Source: DASRIA01 sp963724065
Lineage (GTDB): Bacteria > Actinomycetota > Thermoleophilia > Solirubrobacterales > JBBDJG01
Assembly: GCA_963724065.1 (NCBI GenBank)
Contig: CAVRTB010000003.1
Coordinates: forward strand, 316,862-380,861
Length of the DNA: 64,000 bases
Reading direction: 5' to 3'
Shown here: positions 1-7,523 of the stretch, piece by piece
Numbering within the stretch: position 1 is the stretch's first letter
Layout: each line of letters begins with the position of its first letter
Translations under genes and position numbers: made by a program
The notes under the pieces: generated by a model
Seen by the model: only the letters and a program-made list of their open reading frames with translations
The model's database searches: none
Told to the model about the DNA's origin: nothing

Positions 1-972
1 CTCCCGTCCTCGTCCGAGCACGCGATCGTGATGAAGAGCACCGTGCCCGTGGGCACCGGCGCGAACGTCGCGCGGCGCATGTCGGAGCTCGGCAAGCCGG
101 ACTTCGGCTACGCGTCCAACCCCGAGTTCCTGAAAGAGGGCTCGGCGGTCGCGGACTTCATGAGCCCGGATCGCGTCGTGGTCGGGGGGGACCCGCGCTG
201 GCCCTGGGCCGCGGACGCCGTCGCCAAGCTCTACGAGCCGCTCGACGGGCCGGTCGTGCGCACGGACGTGGCGTCGGCCGAGATGGTCAAGCTCGCCTCC
301 AACGCCTTCCTCGCCACGAAGATCTCCTTCATCAACGAGATCGCGAACGTCTGCGAGGAGGTCGGCGCGGACGTCAAGGAGGTCGCCGGGGGCATGGGTC
401 TCGACCCTCGCATCGGCGCCAGCTTCCTGAACGCCGGGGTCGGCTTCGGGGGCTCATGTTTTCCGAAGGACGTGTCAGCGCTGAAACAGCTGGCCGGCAA
501 CTCCGGCTACCACTTCCAGCTGTTGACCGCCGTGATCGAGGTGAACGAGCTCCAGAAGCGGCGCGTCGTGAGCAAGCTGAAGAAGCACCTCGGGTCCCTG
601 GTCGGCAAGCACGTCGGCCTGCTCGGCCTCGCGTTCAAGCCGAACACGGACGACATGCGAGAGGCTTCGAGCGTCGTGCTCGCCGCGCGCCTCCAGGGCG
701 AGGGAGCGATCGTGAAGGCCTACGACCCGGTCGCGGAGGAGCGCGCGCACGAGCTGCTGACCGGCGTCGAGATGTGCGACACGGCGCTCGACGCGGTCGA
801 GGGCGTGGACGCTGCGGTGATCGTCACGGAGTGGCCCGAGTTCGGGGACCTCGACCTCGGCGAGGTCAAGCGCCGGATGGCGAACCCGGTGATCGTGGAC
901 GGCCGCAACATGCTGGACCCGGACGATGTGAGACGCGCGGGCTTCGTCTACGAGGGCATCGGCCGAACCTAA
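1..972 (+). CDS. UDP-glucose/GDP-mannose dehydrogenase family protein, 5'-truncated by the window
   Basis: The enzyme oxidises a nucleotide-sugar C6 alcohol to the uronic acid with NAD, most likely UDP-glucose to UDP-glucuronate for cell-surface polysaccharide. The reading frame is already open at base 1, so the N-terminal Rossmann domain is cut off. Visible family signatures are KSTVPVGTG near residue 12, the central helical segment ending in GFGGSCFPKD with the catalytic Cys at codon 153 (bases 457-459), and a C-terminal UDP-binding half containing GLAFKPNTDDMREA. It stops with TAA at 970-972, 28 nt before a sugar nucleotidyltransferase. UDP-glucose versus GDP-mannose specificity cannot be decided by eye; the former is commoner. 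Confidence 0.9.
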   Translation, partial: LPSSSEHAIVMKSTVPVGTGANVARRMSELGKPDFGYASNPEFLKEGSAVADFMSPDRVVVGGDPRWPWAADAVAKLYEPLDGPVVRTDVASAEMVKLASNAFLATKISFINEIANVCEEVGADVKEVAGGMGLDPRIGASFLNAGVGFGGSCFPKDVSALKQLAGNSGYHFQLLTAVIEVNELQKRRVVSKLKKHLGSLVGKHVGLLGLAFKPNTDDMREASSVVLAARLQGEGAIVKAYDPVAEERAHELLTGVEMCDTALDAVEGVDAAVIVTEWPEFGDLDLGEVKRRMANPVIVDGRNMLDPDDVRRAGFVYEGIGRT

Positions 973-985
973 CCGGTCGTCCACC

Positions 986-991
986 TACTCT
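986..991 (+). promoter_or_regulatory. -10-like hexamer TACTCT, candidate leaderless start
   Basis: TACTCT ends 9 nt before the ATG at 1001, and no Shine-Dalgarno is visible between them. The same arrangement recurs across the window. No convincing -35 is seen. Confidence 0.35.
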
Positions 992-1000
992 CTGCACGAC

Positions 1001-1990
1001 ATGCAGGCCCTGATCCTCGCCGGAGGCGAAGGCACGCGGCTGAGACCGCTGACGTCGGCGATCCCGAAGCCGGTCGTGTCGCTCGTGAACCGGCCCTTCA
1101 TCTCCTACATGCTCGACTGGCTCGAGCATCACGACTTCGACGACATCGTGATGTCGTGCGGCTTCCTCGCCGACGGCGTGCGCAGCGTGCTCGGGTCGGG
1201 CGACCGCGAGGGCATCCGGATCCGCTACGTCGACGAGCCACAGGCGCTCGGGACGGCTGGGCCGGTGAAGCTCGCCGAGCCGATACTCGACGAGCGCTTC
1301 GCCGTGCTGAACGGCGACATCCTCACGGACATCGACCTGACCTCGGTGCTCGCGTTCCACGAGGGCCGGGGCGCGCGCGTGACGCTCACGCTCACGCCGG
1401 TCGAGGATCCGTCGTCGTACGGCGTGATCCTGACCGACGACGACGGACACGTCGAGGCGTTCATCGAGAAGCCCCAGGGCGAGGCTCCCAGCAACCTGAT
1501 CAACGCCGGCATCTACGTGTTGGAGCGCGAGGTCGTGGGCGAGATACCGGCGGGCCGCGCGGTGTCCTTCGAGCGTGAAGTGTTCCCGTCGCTGGTCGGC
1601 GAGGGATTGCATGGACTCGCGCGGGAGGGCTATTGGCTCGACATCGGCACCCTCGACCGCTACCTCCAGGCGACCCGCGACATCCTCGTCGGCGAGGTGA
1701 CGACGGAGGCCGGGCCCGGCTTCGGGCCGGGGACGGGGGTCGATCCGCGGGCGCAGGTTTTCGACCCCGTGCTGACGGGCTCCTCCTGTGAGATCGCGGC
1801 CGAGGCCGAGGTCGGGCCCGACGTGACGCTGGGCGAGCGTTGCACGATCGGCCCGGGGGCCGTCGTGCGCAATGCGTCCCTGCACGACGGCGCCACGATC
1901 GCGGAGAGCGCGGTCGTCGTCCACGCGATCGTCGGGCCGGGCGCCGCGGTCTCCGCGGGCGAGCGTCTCGAGTCGGCGATCGTGGCGTGA
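1001..1990 (+). CDS. Sugar-1-phosphate nucleotidyltransferase with left-handed beta-helix tail
   Basis: The protein joins a sugar 1-phosphate to an NTP to make an NDP-sugar. The N-terminal nucleotidyltransferase domain (about residues 1-235) has LAGGEGTRLRPLT at residue 5 and the metal-binding NGDILTDID near residue 103. The C-terminal part (about 240-329) has hexapeptide-like spacing typical of a beta-helix. The family includes mannose-1-phosphate guanylyltransferase and glucose-1-phosphate thymidylyl/uridylyltransferase; the substrate is not fixed by sequence inspection. The ATG at 1001 directly precedes the conserved N-terminus. Neighbours (dehydrogenase upstream, phosphohexose isomerase downstream) point to an NDP-sugar pathway. 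Confidence 0.87.
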   Translation: MQALILAGGEGTRLRPLTSAIPKPVVSLVNRPFISYMLDWLEHHDFDDIVMSCGFLADGVRSVLGSGDREGIRIRYVDEPQALGTAGPVKLAEPILDERFAVLNGDILTDIDLTSVLAFHEGRGARVTLTLTPVEDPSSYGVILTDDDGHVEAFIEKPQGEAPSNLINAGIYVLEREVVGEIPAGRAVSFEREVFPSLVGEGLHGLAREGYWLDIGTLDRYLQATRDILVGEVTTEAGPGFGPGTGVDPRAQVFDPVLTGSSCEIAAEAEVGPDVTLGERCTIGPGAVVRNASLHDGATIAESAVVVHAIVGPGAAVSAGERLESAIVA

Positions 1991-2001
1991 GCCGCCGGTA
2001 C

Positions 2002-2007
2002 TAGACT
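2002..2007 (+). promoter_or_regulatory. -10-like hexamer TAGACT, candidate leaderless start
   Basis: TAGACT ends 8 nt before the ATG at 2016 with no Shine-Dalgarno between. TAGACT also occurs 6 nt before the mini-ORF ATG at 34840. Confidence 0.45.
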
Positions 2008-2015
2008 GCCGCGCG

Positions 2016-3086
2016 ATGCCGGGTCTCACGCGTGACCAGATAGAGACCGTGGACCGCTCGCGGCAGGTCGAGGACGTGCTCGCCATGCCGCGGCACCTCG
2101 AGGACGCGCTTTGGCGGGTGGAGTCGGCTGGGCTCGATCGCACGTTCGGGGGGCTCGGCGATCTTGCGCACCTGCTCGTCTGCGGCATGGGAGGGAGCGC
2201 GATCGGCGGTGACCTCGCGAGCGCCGCGCTCGGTGACCGCCTCACCAAGCCGATGACGACGGTCCGCGGGTACGAGCTCCCGCCCTGGGTCACGCCGAGC
2301 TCGGTCGCCCTGTGCGCGAGCTATTCCGGCAACACCGAGGAAACGCTCGCGTGTTACGAGGCCGCGGGTGCGCTCGGGGCGGTGCGCGTGGTCGTGACGA
2401 CCGGCGGGAAGCTCGCCGAGTGCGCGCGCGAGGACGGCGTCCCGGTGATCCCCATTCCTGCGGGCCTCCAGCCGCGCGCGGCGGTCGCGTACATGATGGT
2501 GTCGGTGCTCGAGGTCGCGACCCTCGCCGGCGTCGCCCAGGGCGTGCGCACCGAGATCGACGCCGCCGCGGCGGGTCTCGACAGGCTCGTGGCCGAGTGG
2601 GGCCCCGATGCCGATTCGGACAGCCTCGCGAAGCGTGTCGCCCAGCGCATCAACGGCACCTGCGTCTGCGTCTACGGGGCCCGGCCGACGGGTCCGGTCG
2701 CAACCCGCTGGAAGACCCAGCTGAACGAGAACGCAAAGGTCCCGGCGTTCGCGGGTGAGCTCCCCGAGGCCGACCACAACGAGATCGTCGGCTGGCAGAC
2801 CGCGGCGTCCTTCGGCAGCTTCCTCGCGGTATTCCTCCAGGACGCCGACCAGCACCCGCGCGTGCGCCAGCGGATCGAGTTGACGGCGTCGCTGATCGAG
2901 GAGCAGGCCGCCGGCACGCTGCGGATCGAGAGCATCGGGTCGAATCCGGTGGAGCGGCTGTTGTCGCTGGTGCTCCTGGGGGACCTGGCCTCGGTCTATC
3001 TCGCGGTGCTGCGCGGCACGGACCCCAAGCCGGTGGAGGCGATCGACCGGCTGAAGGCCGAATTGGCGCGGGCCGAGGTGGCCTGA
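2016..3086 (+). CDS. Bifunctional phosphoglucose/phosphomannose isomerase
   Basis: The enzyme interconverts fructose 6-phosphate with glucose 6-phosphate and mannose 6-phosphate, feeding sugar-nucleotide synthesis. The 356-residue protein has two SIS domains: CGMGGSAIGG near residue 57 and SYSGNTEET near residue 103 bind the phosphosugar, and ADHNEIVGW near residue 253 matches the active-site region of the archaeal/actinobacterial bifunctional family. The length fits that family. The frame stays open upstream to 1872, but that stretch overlaps the previous gene and looks non-coding. I chose the ATG at 2016, just after a -10-like hexamer. Confidence 0.87.
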   Translation: MPGLTRDQIETVDRSRQVEDVLAMPRHLEDALWRVESAGLDRTFGGLGDLAHLLVCGMGGSAIGGDLASAALGDRLTKPMTTVRGYELPPWVTPSSVALCASYSGNTEETLACYEAAGALGAVRVVVTTGGKLAECAREDGVPVIPIPAGLQPRAAVAYMMVSVLEVATLAGVAQGVRTEIDAAAAGLDRLVAEWGPDADSDSLAKRVAQRINGTCVCVYGARPTGPVATRWKTQLNENAKVPAFAGELPEADHNEIVGWQTAASFGSFLAVFLQDADQHPRVRQRIELTASLIEEQAAGTLRIESIGSNPVERLLSLVLLGDLASVYLAVLRGTDPKPVEAIDRLKAELARAEVA

Positions 3087-3123
3087 GAGCCGCTCGGCGA
3101 GGCATTCCCCACAGCCACCCCCC

Positions 3124-3129
3124 TATACT
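3124..3129 (+). promoter_or_regulatory. -10-like hexamer TATACT upstream of ahcY
   Basis: TATACT lies 95 nt before the ahcY ATG in a 137-nt gap. It would give a transcript starting near 3136 and a structured leader of about 88 nt. No clear -35 was identified. Confidence 0.45.
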
Positions 3130-3142
3130 TCGCCGTCGCCGG

Positions 3143-3192
3143 GGCGGAGGATCCGCCGTCGAAGTCCCCCCTTTGCAGCGCCTTTGCGCTGC
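3143..3192 (+). promoter_or_regulatory. Structured 5' leader of ahcY with two hairpins, possible cis-regulator
   Basis: Two perfect hairpins sit between the predicted promoter and the ahcY ribosome-binding site: GGCGGA/TCCGCC (3143-3148 with 3152-3157) and GCAGCGC/GCGCTGC (3175-3181 with 3186-3192, CTTT loop). SAH-sensing riboswitches are known upstream of ahcY in other bacteria. I cannot fit this leader to that consensus, so its role is open. Confidence 0.35.
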
Positions 3193-3223
3193 GTTCCTAT
3201 GTGAGCTAACCGGGAGAAGCCGA

Positions 3224-4495
3224 ATGACGACTGCCGCCAAGAACCACGACGTCGCCGACCTGTCCCTCGCGGACGCGGGTCAGGCGCGGATCGAGTGGGC
3301 CGACCGCCACATGCCGGTGCTGGCCTCGATCCGCCAGCGGTTTGCCGCGGAGAAGCCGCTCGAGGGCGTCCAGCTCGGCCTCTGCCTGCACGTCACGACG
3401 GAGACCGCGAACCTGGTTCGCACTCTGATCGAGGGCGGCGCCGATGTCGCGATCTGCGCGTCCAACCCGCTTTCCACGCAGGACGACGTCGCCGCGTCGC
3501 TCGTCAAGCACTACGGGGCGGAGGTCTACGCGATCAACGGCGAGGGCGACGAGGCCTACTACGCCCACATCAACGCTGTCTGCGACAAGCACCCGGCGAT
3601 CACGATGGACGACGGCGCCGACGTGATCAGCGTGCTGCACGGCGAGCGCCCTGACCAGCTCACCGAGGTGATCGGCGGCACCGAGGAGACCACGACGGGC
3701 GTCATCCGCCTGCGTGCGCTCGAGGCCGAGGGCAGGCTCGCCTTCCCGATCGTGGCCGTCAACGAGGCGAACACGAAGCACATGTTCGACAACCGCTACG
3801 GGACCGGGCAGTCCACGATCGACGGGATCATCCGCGCGACCAACATCCTGATCGCGGGCAAGCGCGTCGTCGTGTTCGGCTACGGCTGGTGCGGCAAGGG
3901 CGTCGCGATGCGCGCGAAGGGCCTGGGCGCGCACGTGATCGTGACCGAGGTGGACCCGCTGAAGGCATTGGAGGCGGTGATGGACGGCTTCGAGGTCATG
4001 CCGGGTCTCGAGGCCGCACGCGAGGGCGACATCTTCATCACGGTGACGGGCGACAAGCACGTGCTCGAAGGCCGCCACTTCGGCGTCATGAAGCCCGGCG
4101 CGATCGTCGCCAACTCCGGTCACTTCAACGTCGAGATCGACATCCCGGCGCTGCTCGAGATGTCGATCGCCAAGCGCGAGGCGCGGCCGTTCGTGGAGGA
4201 GTACGACCTCGGTGACGGGCGCCACGTCTTCCTGCTCGGCGAGGGCCGCCTGATCAACCTTGCCGCCGCGGAGGGCCACCCGGCCGCCGTGATGGACATG
4301 AGCTTCGCGAACCAGGCGCTGGCCGCCGAGCACATCATCAAGAACCACGGCGACCTCGAGAAGAAGGTCTACGTCGTGCCGGAGGACATCGACAAGGAGA
4401 TCGCGAAGCTGAAGCTCGAGAGCATGGGCATCGCGATCGACACCCTCACGGCCGAGCAGGAGAAGTACCTCACGAGCTGGGACCAGGGCACCTGA
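3224..4495 (+). CDS. ahcY: Adenosylhomocysteinase (S-adenosyl-L-homocysteine hydrolase)
   Basis: The enzyme cleaves S-adenosylhomocysteine, the product inhibitor of methyltransferases, to adenosine and homocysteine using tightly bound NAD. The 423-residue protein shows the family signature around FDNRYGTGQS (residue about 188), the NAD-binding loop GYGWCGKGVA (about 222) and the substrate-site stretch VNEANTKHMF. The C-terminus lacks the extended KPDHYRY-type tail of longer homologues, as in many shorter bacterial and archaeal forms. The ATG at 3224 follows a GGGAG ribosome-binding site. The frame is open back to a TTG at 3173, but that would swallow a leader hairpin. The stop abuts the next nucleotidyltransferase start, so the two may be cotranscribed. 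Confidence 0.96.
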   Translation: MTTAAKNHDVADLSLADAGQARIEWADRHMPVLASIRQRFAAEKPLEGVQLGLCLHVTTETANLVRTLIEGGADVAICASNPLSTQDDVAASLVKHYGAEVYAINGEGDEAYYAHINAVCDKHPAITMDDGADVISVLHGERPDQLTEVIGGTEETTTGVIRLRALEAEGRLAFPIVAVNEANTKHMFDNRYGTGQSTIDGIIRATNILIAGKRVVVFGYGWCGKGVAMRAKGLGAHVIVTEVDPLKALEAVMDGFEVMPGLEAAREGDIFITVTGDKHVLEGRHFGVMKPGAIVANSGHFNVEIDIPALLEMSIAKREARPFVEEYDLGDGRHVFLLGEGRLINLAAAEGHPAAVMDMSFANQALAAEHIIKNHGDLEKKVYVVPEDIDKEIAKLKLESMGIAIDTLTAEQEKYLTSWDQGT

Positions 4496-5475
4496 TTGAA
4501 GGCGATGCTGCTCGCGGCGGGGCTCGGAACGCGCCTGCGGCCGCTGACGTACGACCTTCCGAAGCCGATGGTCCCGATCCTCGGCCGGCCGGTGATGGAG
4601 CACATCGCGCGCCTCCTCGGGCGCCACGGGTTCGACGACGTCGTCGCGAACCTCCACTACTTCCCGGACCTGATCCGCGAGTACTTCGGCGACGGGTCGC
4701 GGCAGGGGATACGGCTGGTCTACTCCTTCGAGGAGGAGCTGATGGGCACCGCCGGGGGAGTGCGCAACGCGCGCGAGCACTTCGGCGGCGAGACGTTCCT
4801 GGTGATCTCCGGCGACGCGCTCACCGACATCGACCTGACCGCGTTCTATGCCCGCCACAAGCAGGCGGGAGGCATCGCGACGCTTGCGCTGAAGCGGGTC
4901 GACGACCCGAGTGAGCTGGGGGTCGTGATCGTCGAACGACGAGGGCCGCATCCAGGGCTTCCAGGAGAAGCCGGCGCCCGGCGAGGAGCTGTCGAACCTC
5001 GGCAACTGCGGGATCTACATGTTCGAGCCCGAGATCTTCGACTACTTCCCCGAGACCGAGTTCGTCGACTGGGCGCTGGACGTCTATCCGGCGCTGCTCG
5101 AGCAGGACGCCCCCTTCTACGGGCACGAGTTCGCGGAGTACTGGAACGACGTCGGCTCGCTCGAGGAGTACCGCCAGGGCAACTTCGACGCGCTCGCGGG
5201 CGCGGTCGACGTGCAGATGCCGGGCGGGGGGGACGGGAGCGACGTTGCCCGACGGCGTCGAGGTCGAGGGTCCGGTCTTCATCGGCGACGGGTGCGAGAT
5301 CGCGCCGGGCGTGCGCCTCACGGGGCCCGTCGTGATCGGCGGGCACTCCCGCATCGGGGAGAACTCCGCGCTGCGCGACACGATCGTGTGGCCGCGCACC
5401 GACGTGGACCCGGGCACCGTGCTGGTCGGCGGCCTCGCGGGCGAGCGCCCGCTGGCGGACAAGCTGGGCGACTAG
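4496..5475 (+). pseudogene. Sugar nucleotidyltransferase interrupted by two single-base frameshifts
   Basis: This is a second sugar-1-phosphate nucleotidyltransferase with an N-terminal LAAGLGTRLRPLT motif and GDALTDID. It starts at a TTG touching the ahcY stop (the following residues are KAMLLAAG). The protein is in frame until about 4934, where the frame must move by one base to continue as NDEGRIQGFQEKP. A second shift is needed within the G7 run at 5226-5232 to continue as LPDGVEVEGPVFIGDG and the beta-helix tail to the TAG at 5473-5475. Both breaks look like one extra base. The flanking protein sequence is otherwise fully conserved-looking, so sequencing or assembly error is as likely as a true pseudogene. 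Confidence 0.8.
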
Positions 5476-5482
5476 ACCGACC

Positions 5483-6325
5483 CTAACCGTCGAGCGCCTC
5501 GCGGCGGCGCTGGTCGGATTCCGAGCGCTCGAGCATCCGCGTGAAGAACACCGCGAACGCGATCACAAGCACGAGCGACTGCTCCACCATCATCACCAGC
5601 CCGCCGACGTTCTGGTCCTCGACCGCGGTCAGGCCCCAGGTCCGCGGCGCGTCCTCGTAAGCGCCGTAGAGCGCATCGGGAGCGAACGCGAGCACCACGC
5701 CGAGCAGGCCCATCAGGACCTTGGCCGTTGCGAGGTAGCCGAGCGACCAGGCGCCCGTGAGCCGCTGTCGCGGCGGCACCGGCTCGATCAGGTACCACCA
5801 GAAGGCCATGCCGGCCGTGAAGAACGAGGCGTGCTCGAGAGCATGCGCCCACGCGTGGTCGAGCGCGAGCTCGTACATCGCGGGGACGTGCCAGAGCCAC
5901 ATCAGGCCCACGTAGGCGACGAGCGCGGCCACGGGGTGGGCGAGCGGGCCGAGGCGCTCCTCGAGCGGGCGCAGGCGGCGCACCGCCGGCCGCAGGAAGG
6001 CGCGGCTGAGGCCGGCGAGCAGCAGGATCGGGGCGAGGTCGGCGAGCAGCAGGTGCTGGACCATGTGGGCCGCGAACAGGCGGTCCTCGCCGAGGCGGTC
6101 GATCGGCGAGACGAGCGCGGCCAGGACGACGAGCAGCCCGCCGGCGAACGCGAGTGCGCGCAGCGTGTCGCGCGTCGGCGAGTCGCCGCTGCGGGCGCCG
6201 GGCGTCGCGCGCAGGTCGCGCAGGCGCACGCCGTAGGCCGCGCCCGCGAGGCCGACGGCGACCAGGGCGGGAACGTTCAGCGACCACGTGTACTCGACTG
6301 AGGCGAGGAGATCCGTCGCGGTCAT
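5483..6325 (-). CDS. CtaG-family cytochrome c oxidase assembly membrane protein
   Basis: This is a predicted multi-pass membrane protein of about 280 residues resembling the CtaG (caa3-type oxidase assembly factor) family, which helps copper loading and assembly of haem-copper oxidases. Hydrophobic segments alternate with short loops. Conserved-looking histidines occur in AAHMVQHLLLADLAP, LMWLWHVPAMYE and the ALEHASFF segment, as expected for this family. The frame extends six codons further upstream, but the ATG at 6325 is preferred: a GACAAT hexamer ends 6 nt before it and there is no Shine-Dalgarno. No oxidase subunits lie nearby. It is convergent with the broken nucleotidyltransferase and divergent from comF. 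Confidence 0.85.
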   Translation of the reverse strand: MTATDLLASVEYTWSLNVPALVAVGLAGAAYGVRLRDLRATPGARSGDSPTRDTLRALAFAGGLLVVLAALVSPIDRLGEDRLFAAHMVQHLLLADLAPILLLAGLSRAFLRPAVRRLRPLEERLGPLAHPVAALVAYVGLMWLWHVPAMYELALDHAWAHALEHASFFTAGMAFWWYLIEPVPPRQRLTGAWSLGYLATAKVLMGLLGVVLAFAPDALYGAYEDAPRTWGLTAVEDQNVGGLVMMVEQSLVLVIAFAVFFTRMLERSESDQRRREALDG

Positions 6326-6385
6326 GCGCGCCGATTGTCCCAATCACGTGTTGAACGGTGCGCCTGGTCCCGCGATCGTGCCGGC

Positions 6386-7114
6386 ATGGCCCTTCCCCTC
6401 GCCGACAGGATCCTCTCGCTGCTGGTTCCCCCGCTGTGCGTATCGTGTCGCGAGCCCGAGCTGTCCGGGGACGCGGTGTGCCCGCGCTGCCGTGACTCGC
6501 TCGCGCCGCGCCCGCCCGCGAGCCTCGACCGCGGCATCTTCTTCGCGCGCGCATGGGCGCCGTTCGAGTACGACGAGGCGGCCCGGCGGATCGTGATGGC
6601 GCTCAAGGCGCGGTCCGCGACCCGTGCCGCAAGCTTCATGGCCGCGGCGATCGAGGCACGCGCTCCCGACGGCATGCTGGACGGCGTGATCGTGCCCGTC
6701 CCCGGCCATCCGCACGGCAACAGGCGCCGCGGATTCGACCATGCGGGGCTGATCGCGGGGCAGCTCGCGCGCCTCTCAGGCGCGCCGGTCGCCGAGGTCC
6801 TGCGCCGCACCGAGGCGCCGCCACAGGTCGGGCTCGCGCGGCTGGAGCGCCGCGCGAACGCGGGTGGCTCGGTGGCCCTGAGCGACGGTGGGCTGCCGGT
6901 CGATCGAGCCGTGCTCGTCGACGACGTCTACACGACCGGGGCGACGCTCGACGCCTGTGCCGAGGCGCTTCTCGCCGGGGGCGCCGCCGAGGTGGTGGCG
7001 GCCTGCTTCGCCCGCACGTCCAGGGATCGTGAGGACCCGTGGCGTGAGGGGGGAATGGCCCGTAGCATGGGGGAGGCCGTCCAAACCATCGGATTCGAGG
7101 AGGTCAGCCGGTGA
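6386..7114 (+). CDS. ComF-family phosphoribosyltransferase-like protein
   Basis: The 242-residue protein has the two parts of ComF/GntX proteins: an N-terminal zinc-finger-like Cys cluster (CVSC near residue 18, then CPRC) and a C-terminal phosphoribosyltransferase fold with the PRPP-binding motif VLVDDVYTTGAT near residue 175. ComF proteins are linked to DNA uptake in competent bacteria, but in most lineages the role is unproven. The start is set at ATG 6386, after which the sequence matches the family. Its TGA overlaps the GTG of the hibernation factor gene in a GTGA junction, implying coupling. Confidence 0.85.
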   Translation: MALPLADRILSLLVPPLCVSCREPELSGDAVCPRCRDSLAPRPPASLDRGIFFARAWAPFEYDEAARRIVMALKARSATRAASFMAAAIEARAPDGMLDGVIVPVPGHPHGNRRRGFDHAGLIAGQLARLSGAPVAEVLRRTEAPPQVGLARLERRANAGGSVALSDGGLPVDRAVLVDDVYTTGATLDACAEALLAGGAAEVVAACFARTSRDREDPWREGGMARSMGEAVQTIGFEEVSR

Positions 7115-7467
7115 GAATCGAGATCAGAGGCCGCAACACCCCGATCACTGATGCGATCCGGCAGCACGTTGAGGAGCGCTTCACGACGCGCATCGGCAAG
7201 CAGGTGCCCGAGCAGGCGCCACTGGAAGTGGAGTTGCTGGCCGAGCGCAACCCCGCGATCTCGGAGTCGAAGGTCGCGGAGGCAACGCTGCACCTCAAGG
7301 GGGTGACCCTGCGTGCCCGCGAGGGATCGGCCGACCTCATGCACTCCGTGGACCTCGTGGCGGACAAACTCGCCCGCCAGGTGAAGCGCCACCGGGACAA
7401 GCGGCGCGGCCGGCGCGACGGCGCCAGCGTGAAGGACCAGTCGCCCCCGCCTGAGGCGCAACCCTAG
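7111..7467 (+). CDS. hpf: Ribosome hibernation promoting factor, short form (HPF/RaiA family)
   Basis: The protein binds the 30S decoding region to silence idle ribosomes. At 118 residues it contains only the N-terminal HPF/S30AE domain: it begins IEIRGRNTPITDAIRQHVEE and ends in a basic tail (KRHRDKRRGRR). The long-form dimerisation domain is absent. Actinobacteria usually carry long forms, so the short form is slightly unusual. The GTG start at 7111 follows a GGAGG-like site inside the end of comF and overlaps its stop by 4 nt. A position directly before secA is common in many bacteria. Confidence 0.87.
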   Translation: MRIEIRGRNTPITDAIRQHVEERFTTRIGKQVPEQAPLEVELLAERNPAISESKVAEATLHLKGVTLRAREGSADLMHSVDLVADKLARQVKRHRDKRRGRRDGASVKDQSPPPEAQP

Positions 7468-7509
7468 GCAGGGCCCATTTGGCCCGCCAGCAGGCGCGGG
7501 ACCCGCTGC

Positions 7510-7515
7510 TAGCAT
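7510..7515 (+). promoter_or_regulatory. -10-like hexamer TAGCAT before secA
   Basis: TAGCAT ends 8 nt before the GTG at 7524, with no Shine-Dalgarno between. This supports 7524 as the secA start over upstream in-frame codons. An identical TAGCAT occurs at 17133-17138. Confidence 0.4.
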
Positions 7516-7523
7516 CAACCCTC

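Noticed and set aside
866..2293. 475-codon minus-strand open frame across the nucleotidyltransferase and isomerase genes
   Set aside because: Low-complexity Arg/Asp/His-rich product spanning two well-supported plus-strand genes; typical GC-driven shadow.
3127..3165. Outer stem ACTTCG/CGAAGT enclosing the first ahcY leader hairpin
   Set aside because: The 5' arm overlaps the likely -10 and would not be transcribed from that promoter; kept only the inner hairpins.
3206..5005. 599-codon minus-strand open frame opposite ahcY
   Set aside because: No domain, start site or composition supporting a gene; ahcY is unambiguous on the other strand.
7479..7523. SecA start at the upstream TTG 7479
   Set aside because: The extra residues overlap the promoter-like TAGCAT, and homology starts at about MSRRLIDRAL, favouring 7524.
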